DNA from: Parvibaculum sp963975745
GTDB lineage: Bacteria > Pseudomonadota > Alphaproteobacteria > Parvibaculales > Parvibaculaceae
Direction: 5' to 3'
Assembly: GCF_963975745.1 (NCBI RefSeq)
Contig: NZ_CAXBIB010000006.1
Span: 124,001-188,000, forward strand
DNA length: 64,000 nt
The notes under the pieces are model-generated. The model worked only from the letters and a program-made list of their open reading frames with translations, was not told the origin of the DNA and made no database searches. This document shows, one piece after another, positions 1 to 8,062 of this stretch (its first letter is position 1; every line of letters starts with the position of its first letter). Position numbers and translations under genes: made by a program.

Positions 1-1401
1 CGGCACCCACCGCCCGTCAACCGCCTCGGGCGCGGGCGCGAAGAGCCGCATGGTGACGCCGAGCTTGCCGCTTGCCGGTGCGGGCAGCCAGTTCGACTCC
101 CGCGCCTTGCCCGGGCTTTCGTGCTGCAGGTAGATGTCGAGCGAGCCGTGGGCGTTGAAGGTCAATGCGTCCCTGTCGCCGATGGCGAAACGGTTGAGCG
201 GATTGGCGACCTGAAAGCCCTCCTCGTCATACATCGTCAACGACCAGAAAGCGTTCGCCGGCGGAAGTTCGTCCTTGCCGAAATGCAGCACATAGTCCTG
301 GCCGCCCATCAGCGGCTGTCCCGCCGCGTCGGCGAGGTTCATGGGATATACGGCGTCCTCCGGCGACAGGGCGCCGAGACCGATCATGGTGACGATCGCG
401 CGTTTCAGATAGTCGTTGCCGTAGACACCGAAACCCGAGCGGCCGATCAGCCAGCCATTGCGGGTCTCGCCGATGCTTGCCGTGACGCCTTTCATCAGCG
501 TCTGCACCCGGCCCGGCGCGGCCTCAAGCGCGGTACGCGCCGCCGGGTCGAGCGCGGCGATGTCGAAGGGCTTGCCGGCTTCGAGACCGAGCCGCCGCAT
601 GCGCTCCAGAGCGGCCCAGTCGGTCGGATGCGGCGCGTGCATTTCGAGAAGCTTTCCGGCCCGGGCGAAATAGGCCGCGGCCGGCATGTCGTGCACCTGT
701 TTCAGCGGATCGGTCGTCATGTCGACGCCGCTATCGGCCGCCGGCGCCGCGGGGTGGCGTTCGGGCGAACCCCATTGCGCCATCGGGACGACCGCCATCC
801 GGTCCTGAATGGCGTGCACGTTCGCGTAGTCGGCGGGGCCGTTCGTCTGTATACGGCCGATAATCCACACATCCGCGGTCGGCGCGTCGATCCGCCGGAC
901 GCCATCGGGGAGCTTGCCCTGCCAGCCGGGGGGAACGACGCCCCAGTTTGCGGGGCCGGTGCCGCTGGTGCGCCAGCCCGGCGCCGCGAAGACCTCCGTC
1001 CACATGTCGTAGAAGGGCAGGATGTAGTAGCGCCCGCCAGTGTCGGGCATCGAGACGATCACCGGCCCGTCGCGCAGATCGAGCCAGGCCAGCGAATAGA
1101 GCGTATCGAAATTCGGGCGGACAACCGTGCGCGAGGCGGCGTCCGGGTAGCTGCGACGGTGGTGGAAGGCATTGACCGGACCAACCCCTTCAACCGTGCC
1201 TGCCGGCAGATTGGTCATCACCGCACGCGTCACATCCATCGTGATGAGCGGATAGAAGTAGGCATAGGCCTCGTCGGCCGCCGCCTGTATCTCGCTCTTG
1301 TCGAAGGGAACCGCCGGCGAAGCGGCGGCACTGCCCAACATCATGGCAGCGGCTGCGAGACCGGCTGCCAGAAACACCGACTTCCTCATGCTGTTCGTCA
1401 T
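1..1401 (-). CDS. DUF1254/DUF1214 domain protein, 3' end cut by window
   Basis: Reading from an ATG at 1401 gives about 467 residues with no stop before the window edge. The N-terminus is a signal peptide (MRKSVFLAAGLAAAAMM then SAAA), so the product is probably periplasmic. The order is an N-terminal DUF1254-like part (AYFYPLITMDVTRAVM, then RPNFDTLYSLAWLDL) and a C-terminal DUF1214-like part (FWSLTMYDEEGFQV, later SNWLPAP). Only a short tail should be missing, because the last visible residues (DGRWVP) lie close to the usual C-terminus. A GGAG motif sits 6-7 bases before the start. The biochemical role of this family is poorly defined. The Crp/Fnr gene at 1517 is divergent, 115 bp away, and is a candidate regulator by position only. 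Confidence 0.85.
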   Translation of the reverse strand, partial: MTNSMRKSVFLAAGLAAAAMMLGSAAASPAVPFDKSEIQAAADEAYAYFYPLITMDVTRAVMTNLPAGTVEGVGPVNAFHHRRSYPDAASRTVVRPNFDTLYSLAWLDLRDGPVIVSMPDTGGRYYILPFYDMWTEVFAAPGWRTSGTGPANWGVVPPGWQGKLPDGVRRIDAPTADVWIIGRIQTNGPADYANVHAIQDRMAVVPMAQWGSPERHPAAPAADSGVDMTTDPLKQVHDMPAAAYFARAGKLLEMHAPHPTDWAALERMRRLGLEAGKPFDIAALDPAARTALEAAPGRVQTLMKGVTASIGETRNGWLIGRSGFGVYGNDYLKRAIVTMIGLGALSPEDAVYPMNLADAAGQPLMGGQDYVLHFGKDELPPANAFWSLTMYDEEGFQVANPLNRFAIGDRDALTFNAHGSLDIYLQHESPGKARESNWLPAPASGKLGVTMRLFAPAPEAVDGRWVP

Positions 1402-1516
1402 TTCATGCTCCTGCGTTTTCCCGAAGCGGGCGGCTCCGCGCCGACGCACCTGCCCCGGCGAAGCGGAAGCTAATGCCGGCCATTGAAGTGAATTGTCCCT
1501 ACAGGTACATTTGAGC

Positions 1517-2212
1517 ATGGTTTCCGATGCAACCGAGAAGCGGCTGATCGCCGCCGCGCCTGCAGGCTGGTTTGCCCGCCAGCCGGCCGGATTCCGGCGG
1601 CGGCTGCTCGAACGATCCGTCGAGATGTCATTTTCCGATGGCGACTGGCTCTACGGGACCGAGGATGAGGCGGGCGGCCTTTTCGCCATTTTCGACGGCG
1701 GCGTTCACCTGTTCGCCGCCGTGGCGGACAAGGGCACCGTGCTGATCGACCTGGCGGGGCCCGGCAGATGGTTCGGTCAGGTGGGTTTGCTTCCGCAAAC
1801 GCATCGGCTCGTAACGGCGGTCGCGGCCGGGCCGGTCCGGGCGCTTGCCGTTCCGCGCGGCGTGCTGACGCGCTTCGTCACCGAATTTCCCGACGCATGG
1901 CTATCCTTCACCGCGCTGAACCTGGAGCAAATGCAGGACATGGTGCGTATCGTCGCCGATATTCTCGCGCTGCCGCCCGCCATCCGCGTCGCCGCGCGCC
2001 TGCATGGGCTCGTCTCGCGAACGAGCGGCGCATATGGACACCATGTGCCGGTGACCCAGGCCCAGCTTGGCGAGATGACCGGACTCGAACGCAAGACCGT
2101 GCATCGCGCCCTGCAGTCGCTGCAAACGCGCGGTCTGATCCGGCTGCGCTACGGCGCGATCGAGGTGCTCAACCCACACGGCCTCGGACGCGCCGCCGGT
2201 GGCAGCGACTGA
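1517..2212 (+). CDS. Crp/Fnr family transcriptional regulator
   Basis: A 231-aa protein with an N-terminal cyclic-nucleotide-binding-like beta barrel (about residues 30-120, including IFDGGVHLF and GPGRWFGQVGLL) and a C-terminal winged HTH (about 180-222, VPVTQAQLGEMTGLERKTVHR). The FNR cysteines are absent, so it is not an Fe-S oxygen sensor; the ligand is unknown. An in-frame TTG at 1493 could add eight residues, but the ATG at 1517 is preferred. It is divergent from the DUF1254/DUF1214 gene, which makes that gene the most likely target (inference). Confidence 0.85.
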   Translation: MVSDATEKRLIAAAPAGWFARQPAGFRRRLLERSVEMSFSDGDWLYGTEDEAGGLFAIFDGGVHLFAAVADKGTVLIDLAGPGRWFGQVGLLPQTHRLVTAVAAGPVRALAVPRGVLTRFVTEFPDAWLSFTALNLEQMQDMVRIVADILALPPAIRVAARLHGLVSRTSGAYGHHVPVTQAQLGEMTGLERKTVHRALQSLQTRGLIRLRYGAIEVLNPHGLGRAAGGSD

Positions 2213-2401
2213 GGTTGTTTTTTCACGATCCGGAAGATATCCCCAATTGTCAGCGATGCGCTCGATCCCCATTTAAAGGCCATCTCCAGAAATTCGTCGG
2301 AACGAAACCGCCCATGAAACCTCCGGGGCCGTCGCGGGGCTTCAAATCGGCGGGGCATCATGGGAGACTTGACGATCCCACCACAATGGAGCTCCCGCCC
2401 G

Positions 2402-3235
2402 ATGTTCGATCAATTGCCGCCCGCGCTTCGCGAACAGCTCGACCTTTTGCTGCCGACGCTTGTCGAACACGGGCTGGCAATGATTTCGGCCATCGTGATC
2501 CTGATTGCCGGTTTCTGGTTTGCCGGCAAGGCGCGGGTGTGGACGATTGCCGGCATTGCGCGGATTCCCGGCATCGACGAGATGCTGCAGAATTTCTTCG
2601 GCACGATGGTGCGCTATCTGGTGCTGATCTTCACGCTGCTGGCCGTACTGGCGAAATTCGGCGTGCAGACGGCCAGCCTGATCGCGCTGCTGGGCGCCGC
2701 CGGCCTTGCGGTCGGTCTGGCGTTGCAGGGCACGCTGTCGAATGTGGCGGCCGGTGTGATGCTGCTGATCTTCCGGCCGTTCCGCGCCGGGCATTATGTC
2801 GAGATCGGCGGCATTGCGGGCACGGTCAAGCTGCTGTCGCTCTTCACCACCGAACTGACGACGCCCGACAATGTGCAGATCTTCGTGCCCAACAGCCAGA
2901 TCTGGGGCCAGGCGGTGCGCAACTTCTCGTTCCATCCGACGCGGCGGGTCGATTTTTCCTTCGGCATTTCCTATGCCGACGATATCGGCAAGGCGATGGA
3001 CGCGATCCGGGCCGAATTCGAGGCCGATCCGCGCTGCCTCAAGGAGCCCGAACCCTTTCTCGGCGTCGGCAGCCTGGGCGACAGTTCGGTCAACATCACC
3101 GCGCGGGCCTGGACAATGACGAGCGACTACTGGCCGTTCAAGTTCGACCTGACGCGGCGGGTCAAGGAGCGTTTCGACAGCGAGGGAATCACCATCCCCT
3201 TCCCCGCGCGGACGGTCTACACTGGCAAGGACTGA
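2402..3235 (+). CDS. MscS family small-conductance mechanosensitive channel
   Basis: A 277-aa inner-membrane protein close in size to E. coli MscS (286 aa). Two transmembrane helices (about 25-41 and 68-86) precede the pore-lining third helix (about 98-125), which has the small-residue pattern GAAGLAVGLALQG followed by the family segment LSNVAAGVMLLIFRPF. A beta domain (VEIGGIAGTV, VPNSQIWG) and a cytoplasmic alpha/beta domain follow. It should open under membrane tension to release solutes during hypo-osmotic shock. An in-frame ATG at 2360 would add 14 residues that do not resemble the family, so 2402 was chosen. Confidence 0.9.
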   Translation: MFDQLPPALREQLDLLLPTLVEHGLAMISAIVILIAGFWFAGKARVWTIAGIARIPGIDEMLQNFFGTMVRYLVLIFTLLAVLAKFGVQTASLIALLGAAGLAVGLALQGTLSNVAAGVMLLIFRPFRAGHYVEIGGIAGTVKLLSLFTTELTTPDNVQIFVPNSQIWGQAVRNFSFHPTRRVDFSFGISYADDIGKAMDAIRAEFEADPRCLKEPEPFLGVGSLGDSSVNITARAWTMTSDYWPFKFDLTRRVKERFDSEGITIPFPARTVYTGKD

Positions 3236-3274
3236 GGCCCGGGGGACGCGGCGTCACAAGGACGGATTTTCGAC

Positions 3275-3547
3275 ATGGATCGTTTTTTCGGCGGGCCGGT
3301 GCTGGCCACCATCTTCAAGCTCGCGGTCGCCTCGATCGCGGTCGGCATCGTGCTGGCCATTCTCGGCATCAAGCCGATCGACCTCTGGCGCGACTTTCTC
3401 GACACGGTGATCCGGGTCTGGGAGATGGGCTTCGACGCTCTCGACTGGTCGCTGCAATATCTGGTGCTGGGCGCCATCGTCGTGGTGCCGATCTTCATCA
3501 TCGTCCGGCTGTGGTCGGTGATGACGGAGCGCGGGAAGCGGGAGTGA
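3275..3547 (+). CDS. Small two-helix membrane protein, DUF6460-like
   Basis: A 90-aa protein with two hydrophobic helices (about 10-31, LATIFKLAVASIAVGIVLAIL, and 62-82, YLVLGAIVVVPIFIIVRLW), separated by an amphipathic segment. It lies 39 bp after the MscS gene on the same strand and may be cotranscribed. The pattern (FGGPVL, LGIKP, RVWEMGFDALDW) resembles the small DUF6460 proteins of alphaproteobacteria; this assignment is from memory of the family. No function can be read from it. Confidence 0.7.
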   Translation: MDRFFGGPVLATIFKLAVASIAVGIVLAILGIKPIDLWRDFLDTVIRVWEMGFDALDWSLQYLVLGAIVVVPIFIIVRLWSVMTERGKRE

Positions 3548-3637
3548 GGGGAAGGCGCTGCAAGCGGCCCCTTCGCTGACGACTTCTATCGCCGACAGGC
3601 CGCGACCCCGCCCCGAAATCTGCTTCGCAAATTTCGA

Positions 3638-3828
3638 CCCTCCCCCAAGGGGCTACGGCATTCACGGAATTGATTCGTACCGTTCGCCAACGGCCAAGAG
3701 ATGCGAGTTATTTCAATGCAATCATGCAAAGGCGTCATTATTCGAGATGTGTCCTCGGGTACTGCTAAGCCTTTGATTTTTCGACCTTCGAATCGGATGT
3801 GTGAATGCCGTAGCCCCCAAGGGGAGGG
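3638..3828. repeat. 28-bp inverted repeat pair bracketing about 135 bp
   Basis: The arms at 3638-3665 and 3801-3828 are reverse complements at 25 of 28 positions. They differ only in the three bases inside an already palindromic CCCC-NNN-GGGG core. The enclosed DNA is more AT-rich and has no convincing gene. No target duplication was found outside the arms. A related CAAGGGGAGGGTGG string recurs at about 8043. Together with the flanks this is the content of the roughly 400-bp gap between 3548 and 3944. A MITE/REP-like element is the best reading. Confidence 0.6.
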
Positions 3829-3944
3829 TGGGACGGCAAGTTGTGCGGCAGGTGCATACGCCTTCCCTTGCGTCATGCCGAAAGGTGAGACGGGGCGGGC
3901 CTGAAAAGCTAATCTCCCCCCAAACAAACATGCGGGTGGACGAG

Positions 3945-4835
3945 ATGGCTACGATGTTTCGCGACGGGCTTTTGGCGGGCAAGCGCATTCTGGTGACCGG
4001 CGGCGGCACCGGGCTCGGCAAGGAAATGGCCGAGGATTATCTGCGGCTCGGGGCGGAGGTCTATATCTGCGGACGGCGCAAGAATGTGCTCGACGAGACG
4101 GCCAAGGCGCTGATGGGGAAACATGGCGGTTCGGTCAAAACGCATAGCGTCGATATTCGCGTCGCGCAGGCCGTCGACGACATGGTGGGCGAAATCTGGG
4201 CCGATGGCGGGCCGCTGACCGGGCTCGTCAACAATGCGGCCGGCAATTTCATTTCACCGACCAAGGACCTTTCGCCGCGCGGCTTCGACGCCATCGCCAA
4301 TATCGTTTTTCACGGTTCCTTTTATGTGACGCATGCGATCGGGCGGCGCTGGATCGAAGACAAGGTCAAGGGCAGCGTGATCTCGATCCTGACGACATGG
4401 ATCTGGAATGGCGGGCCGTTCACCGTGCCGTCGGCGATGTCGAAGGCCGGCATCAACATCATGACCAAGTCGCTCGCCGCCGAATGGGGCCCCTATGGCA
4501 TCCGCCTCAACGCCATCGCGCCGGGACCCTTCCCGACCGAAGGCGCCTGGGCGCGGCTTTCGCCCGGCCAGTCGACCGATGGCGAGGGCTCGCGTGAGGG
4601 CATTCCGATGGGGCGCGTCGGCGAGATGGACGAATTGAAAAACCTGGCGACCTTCCTGATGGCGGATGGCTGCGAATATCTGACCGGTCAGACCATCGCC
4701 ATCGACGGCGCGGGCTATTCGGCCAGCGGCGGAAACTTCTCGCGGCTGTCGAAGCTCAGCGACGACGACTGGGCCAAGATGCGCGAAATGATCCGCAGCG
4801 CCAACGACAAGGACAAGGCGCAACGGAGCGTTTAA
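3945..4835 (+). CDS. SDR family oxidoreductase, 2,4-dienoyl-CoA reductase-like
   Basis: A 296-aa Rossmann protein with the NAD(P)-binding motif GGGTGLG near residue 21, then NNAAGNF near 98. The usual YxxxK catalytic tyrosine is replaced by Ser (SAMSK), as in the 2,4-dienoyl-CoA reductase branch, and the following KAGINIMTKSLAAEWG and APGPFPTEGAW also match that branch. The likely role is NADPH-dependent reduction of a dienoyl-CoA or similar enoyl thioester during degradation of unsaturated fatty acids. The reading frame stays open upstream to 3801, but that part overlaps the inverted repeat and is not conserved; ATG 3945 directly precedes the conserved region. Confidence 0.85.
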   Translation: MATMFRDGLLAGKRILVTGGGTGLGKEMAEDYLRLGAEVYICGRRKNVLDETAKALMGKHGGSVKTHSVDIRVAQAVDDMVGEIWADGGPLTGLVNNAAGNFISPTKDLSPRGFDAIANIVFHGSFYVTHAIGRRWIEDKVKGSVISILTTWIWNGGPFTVPSAMSKAGINIMTKSLAAEWGPYGIRLNAIAPGPFPTEGAWARLSPGQSTDGEGSREGIPMGRVGEMDELKNLATFLMADGCEYLTGQTIAIDGAGYSASGGNFSRLSKLSDDDWAKMREMIRSANDKDKAQRSV

Positions 4836-4838
4836 GGG

Positions 4839-5112
4839 AAGAAGATTTTTGCACGCGGAGACGCGGAGGCGCGGAGGCGCGGAGAAGAGAAGGAAGTGCA
4901 GACATGTACGAAGGGGGGAAATTGGACTGATCATGCAGGAGCAGCAAAGATTTACTGGCGCTTCGCGCCGGAGGATTCTTCGCGCCGCAGGCGCAATCAT
5001 TCTTCAATAACTTTTCGTGTCTTCGCAGCTTCGCGCGATTTTTCTTCTCTTCTCCGCGCCTCCGCGTCTCCGCGTGAAAAATTCTTCCCTTCGCGTCCTC
5101 GCGCTTTCGCGT
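4839..5112. repeat. GC-rich repeat family with inverted arms (CGCGGAGACGCGGAGG type)
   Basis: The gap between two genes is built from imperfect units of about 35 bases. On the plus strand a CACGCGGAGACGCGGAGG unit ending in GGAGAAGAGAAGG lies at about 4852-4893. On the minus strand three head-to-tail variants lie between about 5112 and 5000. The plus unit and the central minus unit form inverted arms of about 40 bp. Direct relatives occur at 63490-63612. When translated, the units give HAETRRRGE-like strings that are not real proteins. No gene was found here. Confidence 0.75.
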
Positions 5113-5129
5113 GAGATCCTTCTTCCTGT

Positions 5130-6104
5130 TCACATCTCGATGACGACCTTGCCGACGACCTTGCGTTCCTGAAGCATGCGCATCGCGTCGACGGCGCGCT
5201 CCAGCGGGAAGCGGGCGCAGATGTGGGGTTTGATCTTGCCTTCGGCGGCGAGGCGGTCGATGGCTTCGATATTGGCGCGGCCGGCTTCCGGGTCGCGGCG
5301 TCCGTATTCGCCGGCGCGGACGCCGATGACCGAGAAGCCCTTGATCAGCGGCATGTTGACCGAAACGGTGGGGATGCGGCCGCTGGTGAAGCCAATGATC
5401 AGCAGGCGGCCGTTCCAGGCGATGCAGCGGATGCTTTCGTCGAAGATGTCGCCGCCGACCGGATCGTAGATCACGTCGGCGCCCCGGCCCTCCGTCAGTT
5501 CCTTGACCTGTTCGCGAAAACCCCTTGTCACGTTCAGGACGTGATCGGCGCCGCGCGCCTTCACGACCTTCAGCTTTTCATCCGACGCCGAGGTCGCGAT
5601 GACGGTGGCGCCGAGCAGCTTGCCCATTTCGACGGCGGCGAGGCCGACGCCGCCGGTCGCCCCGTGCACCAGCAGGGTTTCGCCCGGTTGCAAATGACCG
5701 CGGCAGGTGAGCGCGACATAAGCCGTGAGGTAAGCGGCCGGATAGGCGGCGGCCTCGGCAAAATCCATGCTGCCGGGGATCGGGCGGCAGGCGGTTTCCG
5801 GCACGTTGACTTCCTCGGCGAAGCCGCCGATGCGCAGGCCGGCGACGACGCGGTCGCCGGGCTTGAACTTCGTCACGCCCTCACCGACCGCGGCGACGAT
5901 GCCCGCCCCTTCCATGCCGGGGGCGAAGGGAAGCTCGGGCTTGAACTGGTATTTGCCCTGCACCATCAGGATGTCGGGGAAGTTGATCGAGCAGGCCTTG
6001 AGACGCAGACGCAGCTCGCCCTTGCCCGGTGGCGGCAGATCGATTTCGTCCATGCGCAGGACGCCGATGTCGTCGGACAATTCATGCACACGCATGGTTC
6101 GCAT
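5130..6104 (-). CDS. NADPH:quinone oxidoreductase family (zinc-free MDR)
   Basis: A 324-aa medium-chain dehydrogenase/reductase. It has a GroES-like N-terminal half (GKGELRLRLKACSINFPD, then PGMEGAGIVAAVGEGV) and a Rossmann domain with HGATGGVGLAAVE at about 147-159. The ligands for catalytic and structural zinc are missing, as expected for the quinone oxidoreductase group. The segment VIYDPVGGDIFDESIR is characteristic of the family. It probably reduces quinones or enones with NADPH in the cytoplasm; the substrate cannot be told. Its 3' end abuts the repeat block, and its 5' end is divergent from the hydrolase at 6243. Confidence 0.88.
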   Translation of the reverse strand: MRTMRVHELSDDIGVLRMDEIDLPPPGKGELRLRLKACSINFPDILMVQGKYQFKPELPFAPGMEGAGIVAAVGEGVTKFKPGDRVVAGLRIGGFAEEVNVPETACRPIPGSMDFAEAAAYPAAYLTAYVALTCRGHLQPGETLLVHGATGGVGLAAVEMGKLLGATVIATSASDEKLKVVKARGADHVLNVTRGFREQVKELTEGRGADVIYDPVGGDIFDESIRCIAWNGRLLIIGFTSGRIPTVSVNMPLIKGFSVIGVRAGEYGRRDPEAGRANIEAIDRLAAEGKIKPHICARFPLERAVDAMRMLQERKVVGKVVIEM

Positions 6105-6242
6105 TTCGAGACTCCCGGAAATTTTTGCTTATGGCAAATTGCTGTGTGCGCCAAGCATAGAGCCGCGGCCCCAACTTCGCCACGGTGGCCGCGCAGAATG
6201 CGCCCGGGAGCAGCCGGGGCGCCCGCGAGAGGGAAGAGCAGG

Positions 6243-7124
6243 ATGATCGAGGGCATGGAGAAGGTGCGCTTCGGCGTGGCGCATCTCGACCGGATTGCGT
6301 TGCATTATGCCGAGACGGGGCCGGCGGACGGGCCGCCGGTCTTTCTGCTGCACGGCTTTCCCGACAATTGCCTCGGCTGGCGCCACCAGATGCCCGATCT
6401 CGCAAAGGCGGGCTTCCGCGTGATCGCGCCCGACCAGCGCGGCTATGGCTTGAGCGGGAAGCCGCGCGGCGTGAGGGCCTACGATCTCGACGAGCTGGCG
6501 CAGGACGTCATCGACCTCGGACGGCATTTCGGCGAGGAGAAGCTGCGCGTCGTCGGGCACGACTGGGGCGCCAGCGTTGCCTGGTGGCTCTGCTCGACGA
6601 GGCCGGAGCATATGGAGAAAGCGGCGATGATCAATGCGCCGCATCCCTCGGTGTGGAAGCAGGCGATGTATGAGGACAAGGCGCAGCGGAAGAAGAGCCG
6701 CTATGTGAAGATGTTCCGCCTGCGCGGCATCCCCGAATGGGCGATGCGGCGGAAGAACTTCGACACGCTGATCGAGGCGCTGGAAGCGTCGGCGCGCGAG
6801 GGCGCCTTCGCGAAGGAGGAATGGGACGCTTATCGCCGCGCATGGAGCGAGCCGAAGGCGCTCACCTCGATGATCCACTGGTACCGCGCGCTGTTGAAGA
6901 AGGATCTTTCGGCGCCTGTCGCGCGCATCGACGTGCCGGTGCTGCTCGTCTGGGGCGAGAAAGACAATTTTGCGGATGTGTCGCTGGTGAAGAAGAGCAT
7001 CGATCTTTGCGAGCGCGGCGGCACGCTGTTCCTCGCGGAGGGCACGCATTGGGTGCTGCGCGAGGAAGCGGCGAGCATCAACCCGATGCTCGTCACGTTT
7101 CTCCGCTCCGATCAGGATGCGTAG
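6243..7124 (+). CDS. Alpha/beta hydrolase, epoxide-hydrolase-like
   Basis: A 293-aa alpha/beta-hydrolase fold enzyme. The oxyanion-hole motif HGFPDN lies at about 37-42. The nucleophile elbow is GHDWGAS with Asp107, the pattern of soluble epoxide hydrolases and haloalkane dehalogenases rather than serine esterases. The acid is in WGEKDNF and the base is the His of EGTHWV near residue 268. The cap domain contains Tyr residues that could activate an epoxide (inference). The ATG at 6243 follows AGAGCAGG. The 3' end overlaps the convergent transporter gene by 13 bp. Confidence 0.85.
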   Translation: MIEGMEKVRFGVAHLDRIALHYAETGPADGPPVFLLHGFPDNCLGWRHQMPDLAKAGFRVIAPDQRGYGLSGKPRGVRAYDLDELAQDVIDLGRHFGEEKLRVVGHDWGASVAWWLCSTRPEHMEKAAMINAPHPSVWKQAMYEDKAQRKKSRYVKMFRLRGIPEWAMRRKNFDTLIEALEASAREGAFAKEEWDAYRRAWSEPKALTSMIHWYRALLKKDLSAPVARIDVPVLLVWGEKDNFADVSLVKKSIDLCERGGTLFLAEGTHWVLREEAASINPMLVTFLRSDQDA

Positions 7125-7690
7125 GCATAAGCCGAACCGAGCGCGGCGAGCCCGAGCACGATGAAAAGCGCGGCGGCCGCGAAGCGCATGGCGGCTGCGG
7201 GCACACGCTTTGCCGCCGCCTCGCCGAAGAGGACGACGGGCACGTTCGCCACCATCATGCCGAGCGTCGTGCCGAGCGCGACAAGGGCGAGCGTCTCGTA
7301 GCGCGCGCCAAGGGCGACGGTCGCGAGCTGCGTCTTGTCGCCCATCTCGACCAGGAAGAAGGCCACCGTGGTCGCAAGGAAGGGGCCGAAGCGGGATGCT
7401 GCCTGCGCTTCATCCTCCGAAGGGGGCTCGTCCGGCACGAGCATCCAGAGCCCCATGGCGAGGAAGGAAAGGCCAAGCACCCAGGCGAGAAGCTGCGGGG
7501 TGAGCCAGGCCGCGACGAGCGTTCCGGCCCATGCGGCAAGCGCATGATTTGCGACCGTGGCGACGAAGATGCCCGCGATGACGGCCAGCGGCGCGCGAAA
7601 GCGCACCGCCAGGACGAGGGCGAGCAATTGCGTCTTGTCGCCGATTTCAGCAATGGCGACGGCACCGAGAGAGACGAGGAAGGCTTCCAA
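7112..7690 (-). CDS. TMEM165/GDT1 (UPF0016) family cation transporter, Mn2+ type
   Basis: A 192-aa membrane protein with six predicted helices and the duplicated signature ExGDKT: EIGDKTQ at 15-21 and EMGDKTQ at 115-121. This family exports or antiports Mn2+/Ca2+. The start is a TTG at 7690, preceded by GGAG at a 9-base spacing. The frame is open further upstream, but that DNA is a yybP-ykoY riboswitch and not coding. Riboswitch control fits a manganese export role: Mn2+ binding should raise expression. The acidic loop between the halves (DEPPSEDEAQ) is usual for the family. Confidence 0.9.
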   Translation of the reverse strand: MEAFLVSLGAVAIAEIGDKTQLLALVLAVRFRAPLAVIAGIFVATVANHALAAWAGTLVAAWLTPQLLAWVLGLSFLAMGLWMLVPDEPPSEDEAQAASRFGPFLATTVAFFLVEMGDKTQLATVALGARYETLALVALGTTLGMMVANVPVVLFGEAAAKRVPAAAMRFAAAALFIVLGLAALGSAYAYAS

Positions 7691-7739
7691 GGGAACGAAC
7701 TCCAGCGCCGGACGAGACAATGACCCATTGCGCCCGCCC

Positions 7740-7885
7740 GGCAGAGGGGCGCGCATGAGCCAAAGGTCTCGCCAATTCAGCTGTCGCTGAGCACGGACGC
7801 CACGAGATGGATTGTCTCGAGTCTGTTGACGCCCGCCCCTCTCTGCCATGACGGCGGAGGGCGGCTACTCCCCTAAGGACGATGG
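7740..7885 (-). promoter_or_regulatory. yybP-ykoY manganese riboswitch
   Basis: On the minus strand the RNA shows the conserved 5' block GGGGAGTAGCC (complement of 7863-7873), then GTCAACAGACT, and the 3' block GCGAGACCTTTGGC (complement of 7759-7772). These are the hallmark loops of the yybP-ykoY Mn2+ aptamer. A GC-rich stretch (CCCCTCTGCCGGGCGGG) follows and could form the expression platform. The TTG start of the TMEM165-like gene is about 50-60 bases downstream. The aptamer ends are approximate. Confidence 0.85.
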
Positions 7886-7989
7886 GGGATTAGCATGGCG
7901 GGACGGCATGAATCAAGGCGGGCGGGTGTCAGAACGACTCGCAGGGTTGGCGCCCTGCCCTTCGCGTGGCTCAGGGCGTTCGGCGCTCG

Positions 7990-8010
7990 AAAAGGTCCAC
8001 CGGACCTTTT
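7990..8010 (-). terminator. Intrinsic terminator after the esterase operon
   Basis: A perfect 9-bp stem (AAAAGGTCC / GGACCTTTT) with a 3-base loop, ending in T residues on either strand. A second small hairpin (GTTTGC-TTAC-GCAAAC, 8012-8027) adjoins it. It sits 53 bases downstream of the esterase stop and upstream of the riboswitch, so it insulates the two minus-strand units. The remaining part of the 7886-8062 gap holds only a copy of the CAAGGGGAGGGTGG repeat. Confidence 0.6.
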
Positions 8011-8062
8011 CGTTTGCTTACGCAAACCGCTCCTCACCCCACAAGGGGAGGGTGGAGAAGAA

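Noticed and set aside
121..1473. Long plus-strand open frame (450 codons) at the window start
   Set aside because: It is the antisense shadow of the DUF1254/DUF1214 gene, which has a signal peptide, ribosome site and family motifs on the minus strand.
1768..3579. 603-codon plus-strand frame spanning the Crp and MscS genes
   Set aside because: It overlaps two recognised genes and an intergenic region and has an Arg/Ala-rich composition typical of shifted frames in GC-rich DNA.
5223..6242. Upstream 340-codon extension of the epoxide-hydrolase-like gene
   Set aside because: It runs antisense through the quinone oxidoreductase gene; ATG 6243 begins the real domain.
7691..7849. N-terminal extension of the TMEM165-like protein
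   Set aside because: The DNA is the yybP-ykoY aptamer; the extension is not conserved and the TTG at 7690 has a ribosome site.
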